From Planctomycetales bacterium (GTDB taxonomy: Bacteria; Planctomycetota; Planctomycetia; Planctomycetales; Planctomycetaceae), in the NCBI GenBank assembly GCA_026400835.1, contig JAPLOA010000078.1:1-64000 (forward strand): 64,000 nucleotides of DNA, in the 5' to 3' direction. Made by a program: the position numbers and the translations under genes. The stretch's first letter is position 1. Each line of letters begins with the position of its first letter. Of the stretch, positions 55,273 through 63,937 are shown piece by piece. The notes below the pieces were generated by a model. It was not told where the DNA came from and did no database searches. It was given only the letters and a program-made list of their open reading frames with translations.

Positions 55273-55587
55273 ATGGCTAAGAAGTCTGATAAGCCTCTGT
55301 CAAAGACCGACATTTTGAATGCCCTGGCAGATGCCACCGGACAGAGCCGGAAGGAAGTTGGGGCCGTGTTGGAAGCTCTGGAAGGCCTCATTGCATCTAA
55401 CGTTTCCAAGGGACCAGGTGTGTTCAACCTGCCAGGTCTCCTGAAGATCTACGTACACACCCGCCCAGCGACCAAGGAACGTACCGGCCGCAACCCTGCA
55501 ACTGGCGAAGAGATCAAGATTGCTGCAAAACCAGCCAAAAAGGTCGTCAAGGTTCGTGCTCTGAAGAAGCTGAAAGAACTCATCTAA
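55273..55587 (+). CDS. HU/IHF-family DNA-binding protein
   Basis: 104 residues with an extended Lys-rich N-terminus (MAKKSDKPLSKTDILNALADATG). The HU fold is seen in VLEALEGLIASNVSKG and FNLPGLLKIYVHTRPATKERTGRNPATGEEIKIAAKPAKKVVKVRALKKLKELI, the DNA-binding beta-arm having RNPATGEEI where canonical HU has RNPQTGKEI. A strong AAGGAG ribosome-binding site precedes the ATG by about 9 bp. A nucleoid protein that bends DNA; a terminator follows the gene. Confidence 0.94.
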   Translation: MAKKSDKPLSKTDILNALADATGQSRKEVGAVLEALEGLIASNVSKGPGVFNLPGLLKIYVHTRPATKERTGRNPATGEEIKIAAKPAKKVVKVRALKKLKELI

Positions 55588-55659
55588 ACTTTCCCAGTTT
55601 CTGGGGAGATTCACTGGCCGGAATCTTATTTCTTGCCTTGTGACGGTGGGGGGTTCTTC

Positions 55660-55697
55660 AAAAGGTGCCGTTTCCGTGTGAAACAGGCACCTTTTTT
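55660..55697 (+). terminator. Terminator of the HU-like gene
   Basis: AAAAGGTGCC (55660-55669) pairs with GGCACCTTTT (55686-55695) around a loop that itself has a GTTTC/GAAAC stem, and a T-run follows. It lies about 73 bp after the stop. Confidence 0.9.
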
Positions 55698-55843
55698 ATT
55701 TCTTGGCTGACTGAGGTCCACTTCCGGCAGGATTTGCCGGATCGCATGTTGACGATGTCATTGGGCACGTCTAGCATGCGGGTAGCGCAATCGACATGTT
55801 CGACACGGTCGCGGGAGTATTCGCAGGATGTCTGGAGGTTTCC

Positions 55844-56062
55844 ATGCTGGTTTTATCAAGGAAGAAGAACGAAAGCATTGTCATCAACGACAATGTCGTA
55901 GTGACTGTGGTTGAGGTCAGAGGGGACAAAGTCAGGATCGGAATTGAAGCGCCACGCGATGTGACCGTCCATCGCCAGGAAGTGCTGGAGGCAATTCTGG
56001 GCGAAAAACTGAAGTTGGCTTCAGATCGTTCCGAAGAATCCTGCGACTCAACGGCTTACTGA
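55844..56062 (+). CDS. csrA: Carbon storage regulator CsrA
   Basis: 72 residues from the ATG at 55844, chosen over the longer frame because of the GGAGG ribosome-binding site 5 bp upstream and the family start MLVLSRKKNESIVINDNV. VVTVVEVRGDKVRIGIEAPRDVTVHRQEVLEAI is the core of the CsrA dimer, with the RNA-binding Arg in the second strand. A short Ser/Asp tail follows. Binds GGA motifs in mRNA leaders to repress translation; in many bacteria it controls flagellar genes, and in planctomycetes its targets are unknown. It lies 57 bp before tRNA-Glu. Confidence 0.96.
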   Translation: MLVLSRKKNESIVINDNVVVTVVEVRGDKVRIGIEAPRDVTVHRQEVLEAILGEKLKLASDRSEESCDSTAY

Positions 56063-56118
56063 TTTGATTTGCCGGAAGGTAGTTCGCTATCTTTCCGCTT
56101 TGAACAGGTCGTTCACTC

Positions 56119-56193
56119 GGCCCCATCGTCTAGTTAGGTCTAGGACATCGGATTTTCATTCCGGTAACAGGGGTTCAAATCCCCTTGGGGTCA
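56119..56193 (+). tRNA. tRNA-Glu (anticodon UUC)
   Basis: A cloverleaf can be drawn. The acceptor stem GGCCCCA pairs with TGGGGTC (56186-56192), the anticodon stem is CGGA/TCCG with loop TTTTCAT (anticodon TTC), and the T-arm is CAGGGGTTCAAATCCCCTT. The 3' CCA is not encoded; the discriminator A is at 56193. Confidence 0.93.
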
Positions 56194-56199
56194 GTCAGG

Positions 56200-56230
56200 A
56201 AAGCCCACCGAAGCTTCGGTGGGCTTTTTT
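56200..56230 (+). terminator. Terminator after tRNA-Glu
   Basis: AAAGCCCACCGAAG and its exact reverse complement CTTCGGTGGGCTTT form a 14-bp perfect palindrome (56200-56227) followed by Ts to 56230, immediately downstream of the tRNA. Confidence 0.92.
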
Positions 56231-56559
56231 CGTTGGCATTTCTACGACGAGGGCCTTTCGAAGACTGATCGAGGTTCCTGCCCAGCCCTGTAGTTTTGGG
56301 CCGGAACCGTATCCGTGACTGTTGTGCCTGCCTATTTGCTGTTCACACCGACTGAACCTCTTATCCGGCGATCCGACCGTTATTTCGGAACTACTCCGCA
56401 GGAGATGAAGCTCGCCTTGACCACAACCTTTTTCCTCTTCGGGAATCAACTAAACTGAAGGCTATCCTGAGGATCGTGTTGATTTAAGAAACACCAGGAA
56501 GCCACCCAATCAATGGCCCTGCTTTGATTTCAAGGTCTGGAAGGCGCGGGACAGACATC
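56231..56559. other. Gap with no gene before the methyltransferase
   Basis: I see no RNA or protein gene in this 329-bp gap. It holds the promoter of the next gene, without a clear -35/-10 pair. Confidence 0.45.
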
Positions 56560-57465
56560 ATGGACAATAAAGAAAAACTCAGTCCCGAGGATGCCCCGTT
56601 TGCCTTTGGAAAGAACTGGGGACAGTTTCTGAAAACTCTGAATGAGCAACGCATTCAAGTCGCCGAAGATTCGTTGCTGCGTCTGACCAACCGAAGCCAT
56701 CTGAAGGGCTGTCATTTTCTGGATGCCGGGAGCGGGAGTGGATTATTCAGCCTCGCTGCTTTTCGCCTTGGGGCAAACGTAACTTCATTTGATGTCGATT
56801 CTGATTCAGTGGCATGCACTCAGGAACTGAAACGTCGGTACGGGGCGGCCGGCGAAACTGAATGGCGAATCCTGCACGGCTCCCTGCTTGACAAGGAATT
56901 CCTGAACACGCTTGGTGAGTTCGATGTTGCTTACTGCTGGGGCGTTGCTCACCACACTGGCCACATGTGGAGTGCGATTGAAAATCTGACAACTCGGTTG
57001 AAGTCGGGAGGAACGTTTGTTTTGGCCATCTATAACGACCAGCTGTACGTGTCCCGTGCATGGCGAGCGATCAAGCGCATTTACAACCGCCTCCCTGCTG
57101 CGCTGCGTCCACTGTATGTTCTGGCCATCGGTGCCGCTGAGTTCAGCAAACGATTCATGGTAACCATGGTGGCTTGTTTACTGCGATTGGTCACACTGCG
57201 AAACCCGATGGTACCGATGCTTAACTGGGCCAGAGAATCTCAATCCCGAGGGATGCATGGATGGTATGATTTGATCGATTGGGTCGGAGGATGGCCATTT
57301 GAGGTTGCACGACCAGAGGAAGTTTTCCGTTTCGTTCGTGATCGCGGCTTCCTGCTTGAGGAGCTATCCACATCAACAGGGCACGGTTGCAACGAATTCG
57401 CATTCGTGCGTGTTGATGCATCAGCGGTCAAATCGCCTCAGCGTGGCCAGACTCTTCAACGCTAA
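56560..57465 (+). CDS. Class I SAM-dependent methyltransferase
   Basis: 301 residues from the ATG at 56560 (MDNKEKLSPEDAPFAFGKNWGQFLK); an upstream GTG/TTG extension has no ribosome-binding site. SAM-binding CHFLDAGSGSGLFSLAAFRLGANVTSFDVDSD (about 51-82), motif IV FDVAYCWGVAHHTGHMWSAIENL and the post-motif LKSGGTFVLAIYND are present. The FGKNWGQF opening and the C-terminal HGWYDLIDWVGGWPFEVARPEEVFRFVRDRGF are typical of the group of sugar- or ubiquinone-like methyltransferases found beside glycan genes. Its last codons overlap a transposase remnant on the other strand by a few bases, so the original 3' end may have been altered. Confidence 0.88.
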   Translation: MDNKEKLSPEDAPFAFGKNWGQFLKTLNEQRIQVAEDSLLRLTNRSHLKGCHFLDAGSGSGLFSLAAFRLGANVTSFDVDSDSVACTQELKRRYGAAGETEWRILHGSLLDKEFLNTLGEFDVAYCWGVAHHTGHMWSAIENLTTRLKSGGTFVLAIYNDQLYVSRAWRAIKRIYNRLPAALRPLYVLAIGAAEFSKRFMVTMVACLLRLVTLRNPMVPMLNWARESQSRGMHGWYDLIDWVGGWPFEVARPEEVFRFVRDRGFLLEELSTSTGHGCNEFAFVRVDASAVKSPQRGQTLQR

Positions 57466-57848
57466 GAGTTGCCAATGCTCTGGTAGCGTGTTCGGTGAGG
57501 CATGAAAACGAAACACAGAGGGCAGTGGCTCAGTCTCAGGTGATCCCTGCTGTAGTATGCTGGGCCGTAGACCATTCTTTGAAGAGCACCGATCTTGTTG
57601 TTGATGCCTTCGAGTCGGCCAGTGGAGATGATGGGAAGGTCGTACCAGTCCAGGATGCCGGTTCTGGGCCCTTCGAGGGTGTTGGCCATTGTCTGCAGGA
57701 CCTTTATTCCTGACGATCGAGCACGGCCACACCAGTCGGCAAGGAACACACCAGCGGCCAGTTTGTTGGATTGTTGCCAGATCTGACCGAGGTCCTCCTT
57801 GAGATAGCAGGCGATCATCAGCGATTGATTCAGCCCCAGCACTGACAC
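57462..57848 (-). pseudogene. C-terminal remnant of an ISL3-type transposase
   Basis: About 125 residues of an ISL3-family transposase: LKEDLGQIWQQSNKLAAGVFLADWCGRARSSGIKVLQTMANTLEGPRTGILDWYDLPIISTGRLEGINNKIGALQRMVYG. This is the DDE domain end with the conserved STGRLEGINNKI segment, including the last catalytic Glu. The frame is blocked by an upstream stop and the N-terminal zinc-finger and catalytic Asp residues are missing. The rest may extend to about 57960 in other frames (for example ADDRLLSQGGPRSDL), suggesting frameshifts. No terminal inverted repeats are visible. It is a decayed insertion sequence. Confidence 0.75.
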
Positions 57849-58659
57849 CAGCGCCCGATGACGCCTTCAGAACATCGCAGCGAAACAACTCGTTTTTCAA
57901 ACAGGCGTGGGGAGTATGCGTTGATATATTGGCCAGCCAACTTCTTTCCGCGATCACTTTTAGGCTGGCGGGCGATTCCCTTTCAAACGGTCGGCAGCTC
58001 TTGCCATGTCTGCCGGACCACCGTTTCTCCCTGATATCTGCAAGTATTTTTCCTGAAATACCTTAAGTCAATTCTTTTCATCAACGAAGCCGGCGTGCAT
58101 TGTCAGGACGAGAGGTCCTGCCGGGGCGGGCAGGGTGATCAGGAAGCGTTCTGAAATTTAAAAAAGGAAAGAAAATTTGATCTGAATTTCTTTTCCCCAG
58201 CCAAAGGCCGTGAATTTCGAACAAAAATTCCTATCCTCGCGCCACACTGTGGACGGAATTCTGCAGATGAGGTTTGCTTAAAATACCTGTTCTTTCACCA
58301 TCCCGGCTGCTAAGACGCGTGTGAAGTTTCTGAGTCCGCGAACTCCCAACAGCCCGAGGAAAGCAGCATTCAAAGTTATTGTTCAGGAAAGTGAATTACG
58401 CCGCTGGGCCAGCATGCGATACACCTGTGTCAGAACTCTAACGAGGGAATTTGACACTGGACGCACGTGCGGAGGAATTGTTTCGGCCCGCAGAGTTCCC
58501 CGATGAAAGAGATTCACAGAGTTCAGCTGAGAGCGGGGTACTGCAGTAGCCGATCGTCGCGACGGAAAGTCGGGCGGTCCTGAAATATGGCGGAATTCAA
58601 GATGTAGTTTTAAGCCTGTTTGTCAGCATCCTGTTTGATCCTTGAGGAAAGTGTTCTGT
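57849..58659. other. Decayed mobile-element region without intact genes
   Basis: No credible gene in 811 bp. The left part is probably the degraded transposase; the rest has AT-rich stretches (58150-58200) and no recognisable RNA. The promoter of the gene at 58660 should lie at its right end. Confidence 0.45.
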
Positions 58660-59700
58660 ATGAAGCTTCGAATCCGATTATCCCATGTCGTAATCGCCGC
58701 AGCCATCGCCGGGCTCCTGGGAATTTTCGGCGCCGCGCAGCAATTGGCAGCACAGCAGGCAGCCAAAGCCCCTCAGGCAGAAAAACCGGCCCCAACTGCT
58801 GCAGGCGGGGCCACGGCTCCCGCTGTGGAACCTCCAGAACAGGGGACTGTTGCTCAAGACGCTGTGCCGGAACTGACACCACTGCAGAGGGAGATTCTGC
58901 AAGCCACCGATAATCTGGTGGCTGCCTTCAATGAAGGCAGCGTTGCGAGGCTGCAGGAGTCGTTCCTGCCCGATGGCGAACTGATTGACGAGAAGGGCAA
59001 TCTGCACGTCGGACAGGAAGAGCTCAACGCCCTGGCAAAAACCTATTTCGAGAAGTTTCCCGGAGCGCAGACTCAGGCCACGGTGGAATCCATCCGTCAG
59101 GTCGGCGATCTCGTGCTTGCCGACGGCAGCCGAATTATATCGACGAAGGATGGGGAGAGCTTTTCGTCACTGCGTTTTGCTGCGATCTGGAAGAAAACCG
59201 ACAAAGGTTACCGCCTCGCATCTTTTCGTGACTTCAGCGAAGCGCAGCCGCTGACTCCGCATGAAGCACTGGATTCGATTCAATGGATTCTGGGCGAATG
59301 GATCAATGAAGGCAACGACGCCAAAGTCGAATTGGCCTTCCGCTGGTCCGACGATGAGAACTTTATTCTGGGTGACATTTCTATCCGTCGTGACGACGCC
59401 GTCGTTGCCAGAAGTACTCAGCGAATCGCATATGATGCATCGAAAGGTGCCCTAAGATCCTGGACCTTCGATTCCGATGGTGGTTTCGGGCAAAGTGAAT
59501 GGGAACCCGGGGAGATTGGCTGGGTCCTCCAGTCCTCCGCCGTTAGCCCGGATGGTTCCACGGGAACAGCCACGATGAGTATCATCCCGATCGACCAGAA
59601 TCGATTTATGATTCGCGTCACAAATCGAGTGTCCGAAGGACAGGAAGAGAGCGACTATGAGTACAACGTCGTAAAGAAGCCGCCGATCCCGAAAAAGTGA
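58660..59700 (+). CDS. Secreted NTF2/SnoaL-like (DUF4440-type) protein
   Basis: 346 residues from the ATG at 58660 with a GAGGAAAG ribosome-binding site; a frame extension to 58642 adds six residues only. A Sec-type signal (residues 2-31, RIRLSHVVIAAAIAGLLGIFGAAQQLAAQ) is followed by a low-complexity Pro/Ala/Glu linker. The NTF2-like fold starts at EILQATDNLVAAFNEGSVARLQESFLPDGELIDEKGNLHVGQEEL and repeats weakly at about 205-340. The protein is probably periplasmic. No catalytic residues can be named, and the function is unknown. It is upstream of the large repeat protein. Confidence 0.85.
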   Translation: MKLRIRLSHVVIAAAIAGLLGIFGAAQQLAAQQAAKAPQAEKPAPTAAGGATAPAVEPPEQGTVAQDAVPELTPLQREILQATDNLVAAFNEGSVARLQESFLPDGELIDEKGNLHVGQEELNALAKTYFEKFPGAQTQATVESIRQVGDLVLADGSRIISTKDGESFSSLRFAAIWKKTDKGYRLASFRDFSEAQPLTPHEALDSIQWILGEWINEGNDAKVELAFRWSDDENFILGDISIRRDDAVVARSTQRIAYDASKGALRSWTFDSDGGFGQSEWEPGEIGWVLQSSAVSPDGSTGTATMSIIPIDQNRFMIRVTNRVSEGQEESDYEYNVVKKPPIPKK

Positions 59701-59838
59701 AGCAATGAACTCACCGCATACTGACTCCACGGCGGAGTCACCCGAAGGGAATCAGATTTACGGACGACTGCTCTGGCGGCGCCTTTCCAGCAATTTCTCT
59801 GCACCATCCTGACTCCGGTTGAGGATCACGAGGATTAC

Positions 59839-62283
59839 ATGACAAACAGAAATCGGATGATAAAGATTGTACTGCTGGCGGCATTCGTGATGATGACCGA
59901 TTGCCTTGCCACTTCTGTAATACTGGCCCAGCGAGGTGGCGGACGCGGGCTTTCCCGGGGTGGAAATGGTGGCGGAATCAGTGGTGGCTCTCGACCGTCC
60001 CTTGGCAGCGTTGGCGGCAACGGAGCGAGACCAGCCGGAGGAAAAGGCAGTCTAAACCTGCCGCATGGCAATAGTGGAAGAGTGCCCTCGCTGCCTTCGG
60101 GTAACCGGATTCCATCGAGCCGACCTTCGTGGGGCAATGCCTCTGCGGCGGCCCTGCCTGCATCTCGACCGAACACGGCAAATAAAGGAAACAATCTGGC
60201 CGTCACCACTCCTTCGAAGCGTCCCGCACATTCGAACTTGCCCTCGCTCGGGAATCGCCCGAACTTTCCAATCGCTAATGCAAACATGGGAACGAATCGC
60301 CCTTCATTAGGTGGTCTTGGCGGTGCAACTACGCGGCCGAACAGTACCGGTAATCGGCCGCAAGTCGGCAAAACGCCAGCAATGAGTACTCGCCCAGCGC
60401 CGGGAACTTCCGCTACCAGACCATCTCTGCCCTCACAGGGAACCCGTCCCAATCTGCAACTGCCGGGTTCGCTGAATCCCGCAACAAGGCCGTCGCTCCT
60501 GCCAGGCAGTGAAAACGCTCTGGGCGGCATCGCAACCAACATGCGCCCGGGACTTGGTGGAAATACAAATCGTCCCAGCCTTGGGGGAGCGAATCGTCCC
60601 TCGACTTTGCCGGGAAATATTGGAAGCAATCTGCCTGCCACCAAGCCGGCACCACTTCCAGGCGCTGGCGGAAACCGTCCGGGCAGCGGCGGAAACAATG
60701 CTGTCAACACACTGCCGGGAAACATTGGTAACCGGCCTGGCATTGGTGGCGGTAACGGTGGCGTCACCACACGGCCGGGAAACATCAGTAATCGACCCGG
60801 CATTGGCGGTGGTATCGGTGGCGTAACGACACTGCCGGGAAACATCAATAACCGACCCGGCATTGGCGGCAACGGCATTGGCGGCAACGGCAACTGGGGC
60901 AACGGCAACTGGGGCAACGGCAACTGGGGCAACGGCAACTGGGGCAACGGCAATTGGGGCAACGGCAATTGGGGCAACGGCAACAATGTTTTCGTCAACA
61001 ACAACAATAATTACTATAACAATGTCAGCCTTAATCGTCCGGCATGGGACCGACCAGGCTACGGCTGGAGCAACGGCAACAACTGGCACTCAAACTGGCA
61101 TAACTATGCCATAAATTCTCATTACGATGGATGGTATAATGGCTGCTGGAGTGGATACTGGAACAGCAGCTGGTATGCCCCTCTGGCATGGGGCGCGGCA
61201 GGCTGGGGTCTGGGTACGTTTACGGCGGGATACTCAGGAAACTATTCGTATTATAATCCGTATTATATCCCGGTCACGACGTCCGTAATCACGGCAGATT
61301 TGACGGCGCCTTACAATTACTCACAGCCGGTGGTGATCAACAATTACGTTGACAATTCCGGAACCGGTGATGGATCGACGCCAGCAGATTCTTCTGTTGC
61401 ATCGACTGGGTCGTCATCGCCTCCCGCGGCATCTCCGACTGCAGCTCAGCAGGAAGCGATCGCCAGCTTCGATCAGGGGCTTGAAGCATTCCGCAGCGGA
61501 GATTTCCAGAAAGCTCTCGGATTGTTTGACGATGCGGTCAGTAAGACCCCGGGCGATCCTGTGATCCACGAAGTTCGGGCATTGACCCTGTTCGCTCTCG
61601 GAAAATACAACGAAGCGGCCGCGGCTTTGAATTCGCTTCTGGCTTCAGCCCCGGGGATGGACTGGACCACCGTGAGCTCACTGTACGCTGACACAGACAC
61701 CTACACAGGGCAGCTGCGGAATCTGGAGACATACTGTTCGGAGCATCCGATAGATGCACCTTCACACTTCGTGTTGGCCTACCACTACCTGGTAATTGGA
61801 TCGAAAGATGACGCAGTTCAGTCGCTCGAGATTGTTGTTGCCAATCAGCCTAAAGACGTTACTGCGGCTCGCATGCTGGACGCACTGAAGCCGAAGCCTG
61901 TTCCGGACGCACCGAAGGCAGCTTCGACCGAAGGCCAGGGTTCGGATCAGACCGCGGCGGTGGCTCAGCCAGCAACGCCCCAGGAAGCGCAGCCGGAGAC
62001 TGACCTTGTTGGAGAATGGCTGGCTAAAAAGGACAATTCCACCATTGAGCTGAGCATCACTGCTGAATCACGGTTCAAGTGGTTGGGGAAGGACGAAGAC
62101 AAGGTTTCGGCGCAGCTCGAAGGTGATCTTCAAACGACCGCAGAGGCCATCGTGTTTGATGCTGCCAGTCAGGGATCACTGGGTGGCAGCGTCGTTTCCA
62201 AAGGCATTGATCAGTGGCTGCTGATTCCACCGGGCGCCAAGGAAGAAAAAGACGGCATCCTTTTCAATCGTTTGAAAAAATAA
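59839..62283 (+). CDS. Large secreted Gly/Asn/Pro-rich repeat protein with C-terminal TPR
   Basis: 814 residues. A signal anchor (about 8-28, KIVLLAAFVMMTDCLATSVI) precedes about 370 residues of low-complexity sequence rich in Gly, Asn, Arg, Pro and Ser. Two tandem repeats lie in it: a 20-residue (60-bp) unit of the type GVTTLPGNINNRPGIGGGIG three times (60721-60878), and a 5-residue unit GNGNW six times (60882-60983). A Tyr/Trp/Asn-rich patch follows (NWHSNWHNYAINSHYDGWYN). From about residue 545 TPR-type helical pairs appear (AIASFDQGLEAFRSGDFQKALGLFDDAV), and the last 100 residues form a beta domain. It is perhaps an extracellular matrix or cell-surface protein. Confidence 0.8.
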   Translation: MTNRNRMIKIVLLAAFVMMTDCLATSVILAQRGGGRGLSRGGNGGGISGGSRPSLGSVGGNGARPAGGKGSLNLPHGNSGRVPSLPSGNRIPSSRPSWGNASAAALPASRPNTANKGNNLAVTTPSKRPAHSNLPSLGNRPNFPIANANMGTNRPSLGGLGGATTRPNSTGNRPQVGKTPAMSTRPAPGTSATRPSLPSQGTRPNLQLPGSLNPATRPSLLPGSENALGGIATNMRPGLGGNTNRPSLGGANRPSTLPGNIGSNLPATKPAPLPGAGGNRPGSGGNNAVNTLPGNIGNRPGIGGGNGGVTTRPGNISNRPGIGGGIGGVTTLPGNINNRPGIGGNGIGGNGNWGNGNWGNGNWGNGNWGNGNWGNGNWGNGNNVFVNNNNNYYNNVSLNRPAWDRPGYGWSNGNNWHSNWHNYAINSHYDGWYNGCWSGYWNSSWYAPLAWGAAGWGLGTFTAGYSGNYSYYNPYYIPVTTSVITADLTAPYNYSQPVVINNYVDNSGTGDGSTPADSSVASTGSSSPPAASPTAAQQEAIASFDQGLEAFRSGDFQKALGLFDDAVSKTPGDPVIHEVRALTLFALGKYNEAAAALNSLLASAPGMDWTTVSSLYADTDTYTGQLRNLETYCSEHPIDAPSHFVLAYHYLVIGSKDDAVQSLEIVVANQPKDVTAARMLDALKPKPVPDAPKAASTEGQGSDQTAAVAQPATPQEAQPETDLVGEWLAKKDNSTIELSITAESRFKWLGKDEDKVSAQLEGDLQTTAEAIVFDAASQGSLGGSVVSKGIDQWLLIPPGAKEEKDGILFNRLKK
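60721..60983 (+). repeat. Coding tandem repeats: three 60-bp units, then six 15-bp units
   Basis: 60-bp units at 60721-60780, 60781-60840 and 60841-60878 (the last truncated) each encode a GNI-x-NRPGIGG-type unit. They are followed by units of the type GGCAACGGCAACTGG (15 bp) from about 60882 to 60970. The repeats are in frame within the large secreted protein. Copy number is likely to vary between strains by slippage. Confidence 0.85.
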
Positions 62284-62883
62284 GCCGGTCGCGATCTGCA
62301 CGGGGGCTGCAGTTTCGACTGGTAAATTTCTGCAGCAGAATCTTTGGGTTGTTGTTTTCGTTTGGGTTGTTGTTCCGGTGTTGAAAACTTCCTGAAGAAC
62401 GTCCCTCAGATTCTGAAGGACACCTCGTATCCGTCCTTCTTCAGCTGATGTCGCACTTACTTGCGCTTTGGCTTTTTCCAGAGCTTCACCGAATCTCCGC
62501 CTGATAGATCATCCCCGGGTCAGCGAGGAATAGCAGTAGTACATTGCAAAATTCTCGAGTGCCTGGCGTAGGGCATTCAAACGCTACGAGCATTCGCAAG
62601 CCGTTGATAAAAAATTCTTTTCAACGTTTCAGGTACAGCGGAAAAGCGGTGAATAACTTGAAGTTGTTTGTGGTATCGCAATGTTGCTTTGGAGGGTCGA
62701 TGAACACCGCGTCTGTCGTCAACTGATTACATCGCGAGTTCGCATCGAGATGATAACTGCTGCCGTGTATCTCTGGTAATAGCGTTGGCCCAGATCCTCC
62801 GAGGGCTGCAGCGTCAGCGGCTGTTGATTTCGAAGACGCAGCAGTGACTGAAATTTCAGGGCGGCCCGACCGGTTGCATAATC
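62284..62883. other. Gene-free gap
   Basis: No gene is visible in 600 bp. A short direct repeat TTTGGGTTGTTGTT occurs at 62343-62356 and 62361-62374. Nothing else stands out. Confidence 0.45.
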
Positions 62884-63450
62884 AACCAGGTTCCGCATTT
62901 ACAGAGGATGCGGTCGGCAGCTGACCAGCTCCGGCTCCGGAGAGTCGCGGACGCCCCGCGGCGCCGTCTTCAGTAGCCGCGATGTGGGCAGCAGCTGACT
63001 CGATACCCCAGTTCCGACGCAACCTGCAGATCCAGCAGTTCGAGCTTCTGAACTCCCAGCCGCAAGACCTGATCGAGGGTGACTCGTGTTCCAAATGCCA
63101 GCGGAGTCAAAACCGCCACTTTTTTGAGCTGCATCCGTGCCGTCGACGTCCATTGTCGGGTCCACTTCTGCAAAACCCCGAGCCTGTGCCTGAGCAAGGA
63201 TCGCCTCATAAGGTTGCCGGTCATCCAGCATCCGTGACAGGATGATATTGCCTGTACCGTTCAGAATCGCCTCAATGGACAGAATTCGATTGCCGGTGAG
63301 AGCCTGAGTCATCGCTGCAACAACCGGAATACCGTCACCCAATGCCGCTTCAAAGCAGATCGTGCAGCCATTTTTCTGTGCAAGATCGAAGAGCTCAGCT
63401 CCATGAGCATGCAGCAGCGCTTTGATGGCGGTAATCACATCTTTATCGGG
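62884..63450 (-). pseudogene. hom: Decayed homoserine dehydrogenase
   Basis: The frame starting near 63450 (PDKDVITAIKALLHAHGAELFDLAQKNG) and continuing IEAILNGTGNIILSRMLDDRQPYEAILAQAQARGFAEVDPTMDVDGTDAAQK is homoserine dehydrogenase from about the middle of the nucleotide-binding domain. The conserved TANKALL reads TAIKALL. At the A6 run (plus-strand T6 63120-63125) the frame shifts: VAVLTPLAFGTRVTLDQVLRLGVQKLELLDLQVASELGYRV continues in another frame, and the last part changes frame again before a stop near 62882. The N-terminal NAD site and the C-terminal third are missing. It is a true pseudogene, not merely one sequencing error. Confidence 0.82.
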
Positions 63451-63736
63451 TTACCGACATTCAGTGGCTTGGAAAACAAAGGGGGCAGGAACCAATAGTG
63501 CGGAGCATCCTTTGGGCCATTTGGCGATTGGTTCCTGACCACTTTTCAAAGCTTTGACAGAGCACTGGATACGCCCAATGCTTCGTGGAATCGCGGCAGG
63601 AGACTCTCTCCGTTGTGTTACTGAGCGCCACCTGAAGTCGCGTCTCTCCACTTGTGTCGCACTGGTCAAAAATACGATCAGGACATTACCGTGGCCGAGG
63701 CATCACCATACGATCGCGGAAACAAGTGCGAACTGT

Positions 63737-63937
63737 TCACAGCAATCTCTTCACAAGTTCGATCAATCCCCAACCCGTCAGCATCCCAAGAAAATACGTC
63801 CCCAGAATCAGAACAATCTTCGAAACTGAGGCGGTCCAAACGATAAACGTGACCTCAACAGACGCTAAATTCTGAATGGCGAATACCCCAACCACGATAA
63901 GACACAACACACCGACCGCACCAGTCACGTAATTCAT
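63737..63937 (-). CDS. LapA-like (DUF1049) small membrane protein
   Basis: 66 residues with two membrane helices (about 5-22, TGAVGVLCLIVVGVFAIQN, and 38-60, SKIVLILGTYFLGMLTGWGLI). The NLASVEVTF segment after the first helix is the hallmark of the LapA/DUF1049 family (consensus QN-x-x-x-V-x-V-x-F), whose E. coli member takes part in regulating lipopolysaccharide assembly. Planctomycetes have outer membranes, so a similar role is possible. The length is at the short end for the family. No partner gene (LapB) is seen before the window ends. Confidence 0.85.
   Translation of the reverse strand: MNYVTGAVGVLCLIVVGVFAIQNLASVEVTFIVWTASVSKIVLILGTYFLGMLTGWGLIELVKRLL

Noticed and set aside
60721-60983. 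Possible CRISPR-like array from regular repeats
   Set aside because: Units are contiguous and in frame inside a protein gene, without unique spacers, leader or cas genes.
59835-61007. Long minus-strand frame of 390 codons, Pro-rich, opposite the Gly/Asn-rich protein
   Set aside because: It is the mirror of a low-complexity coding repeat. Its LPQLPLPQ-type sequence is explained by the plus-strand GNGNW repeats, and it has no independent start or family.
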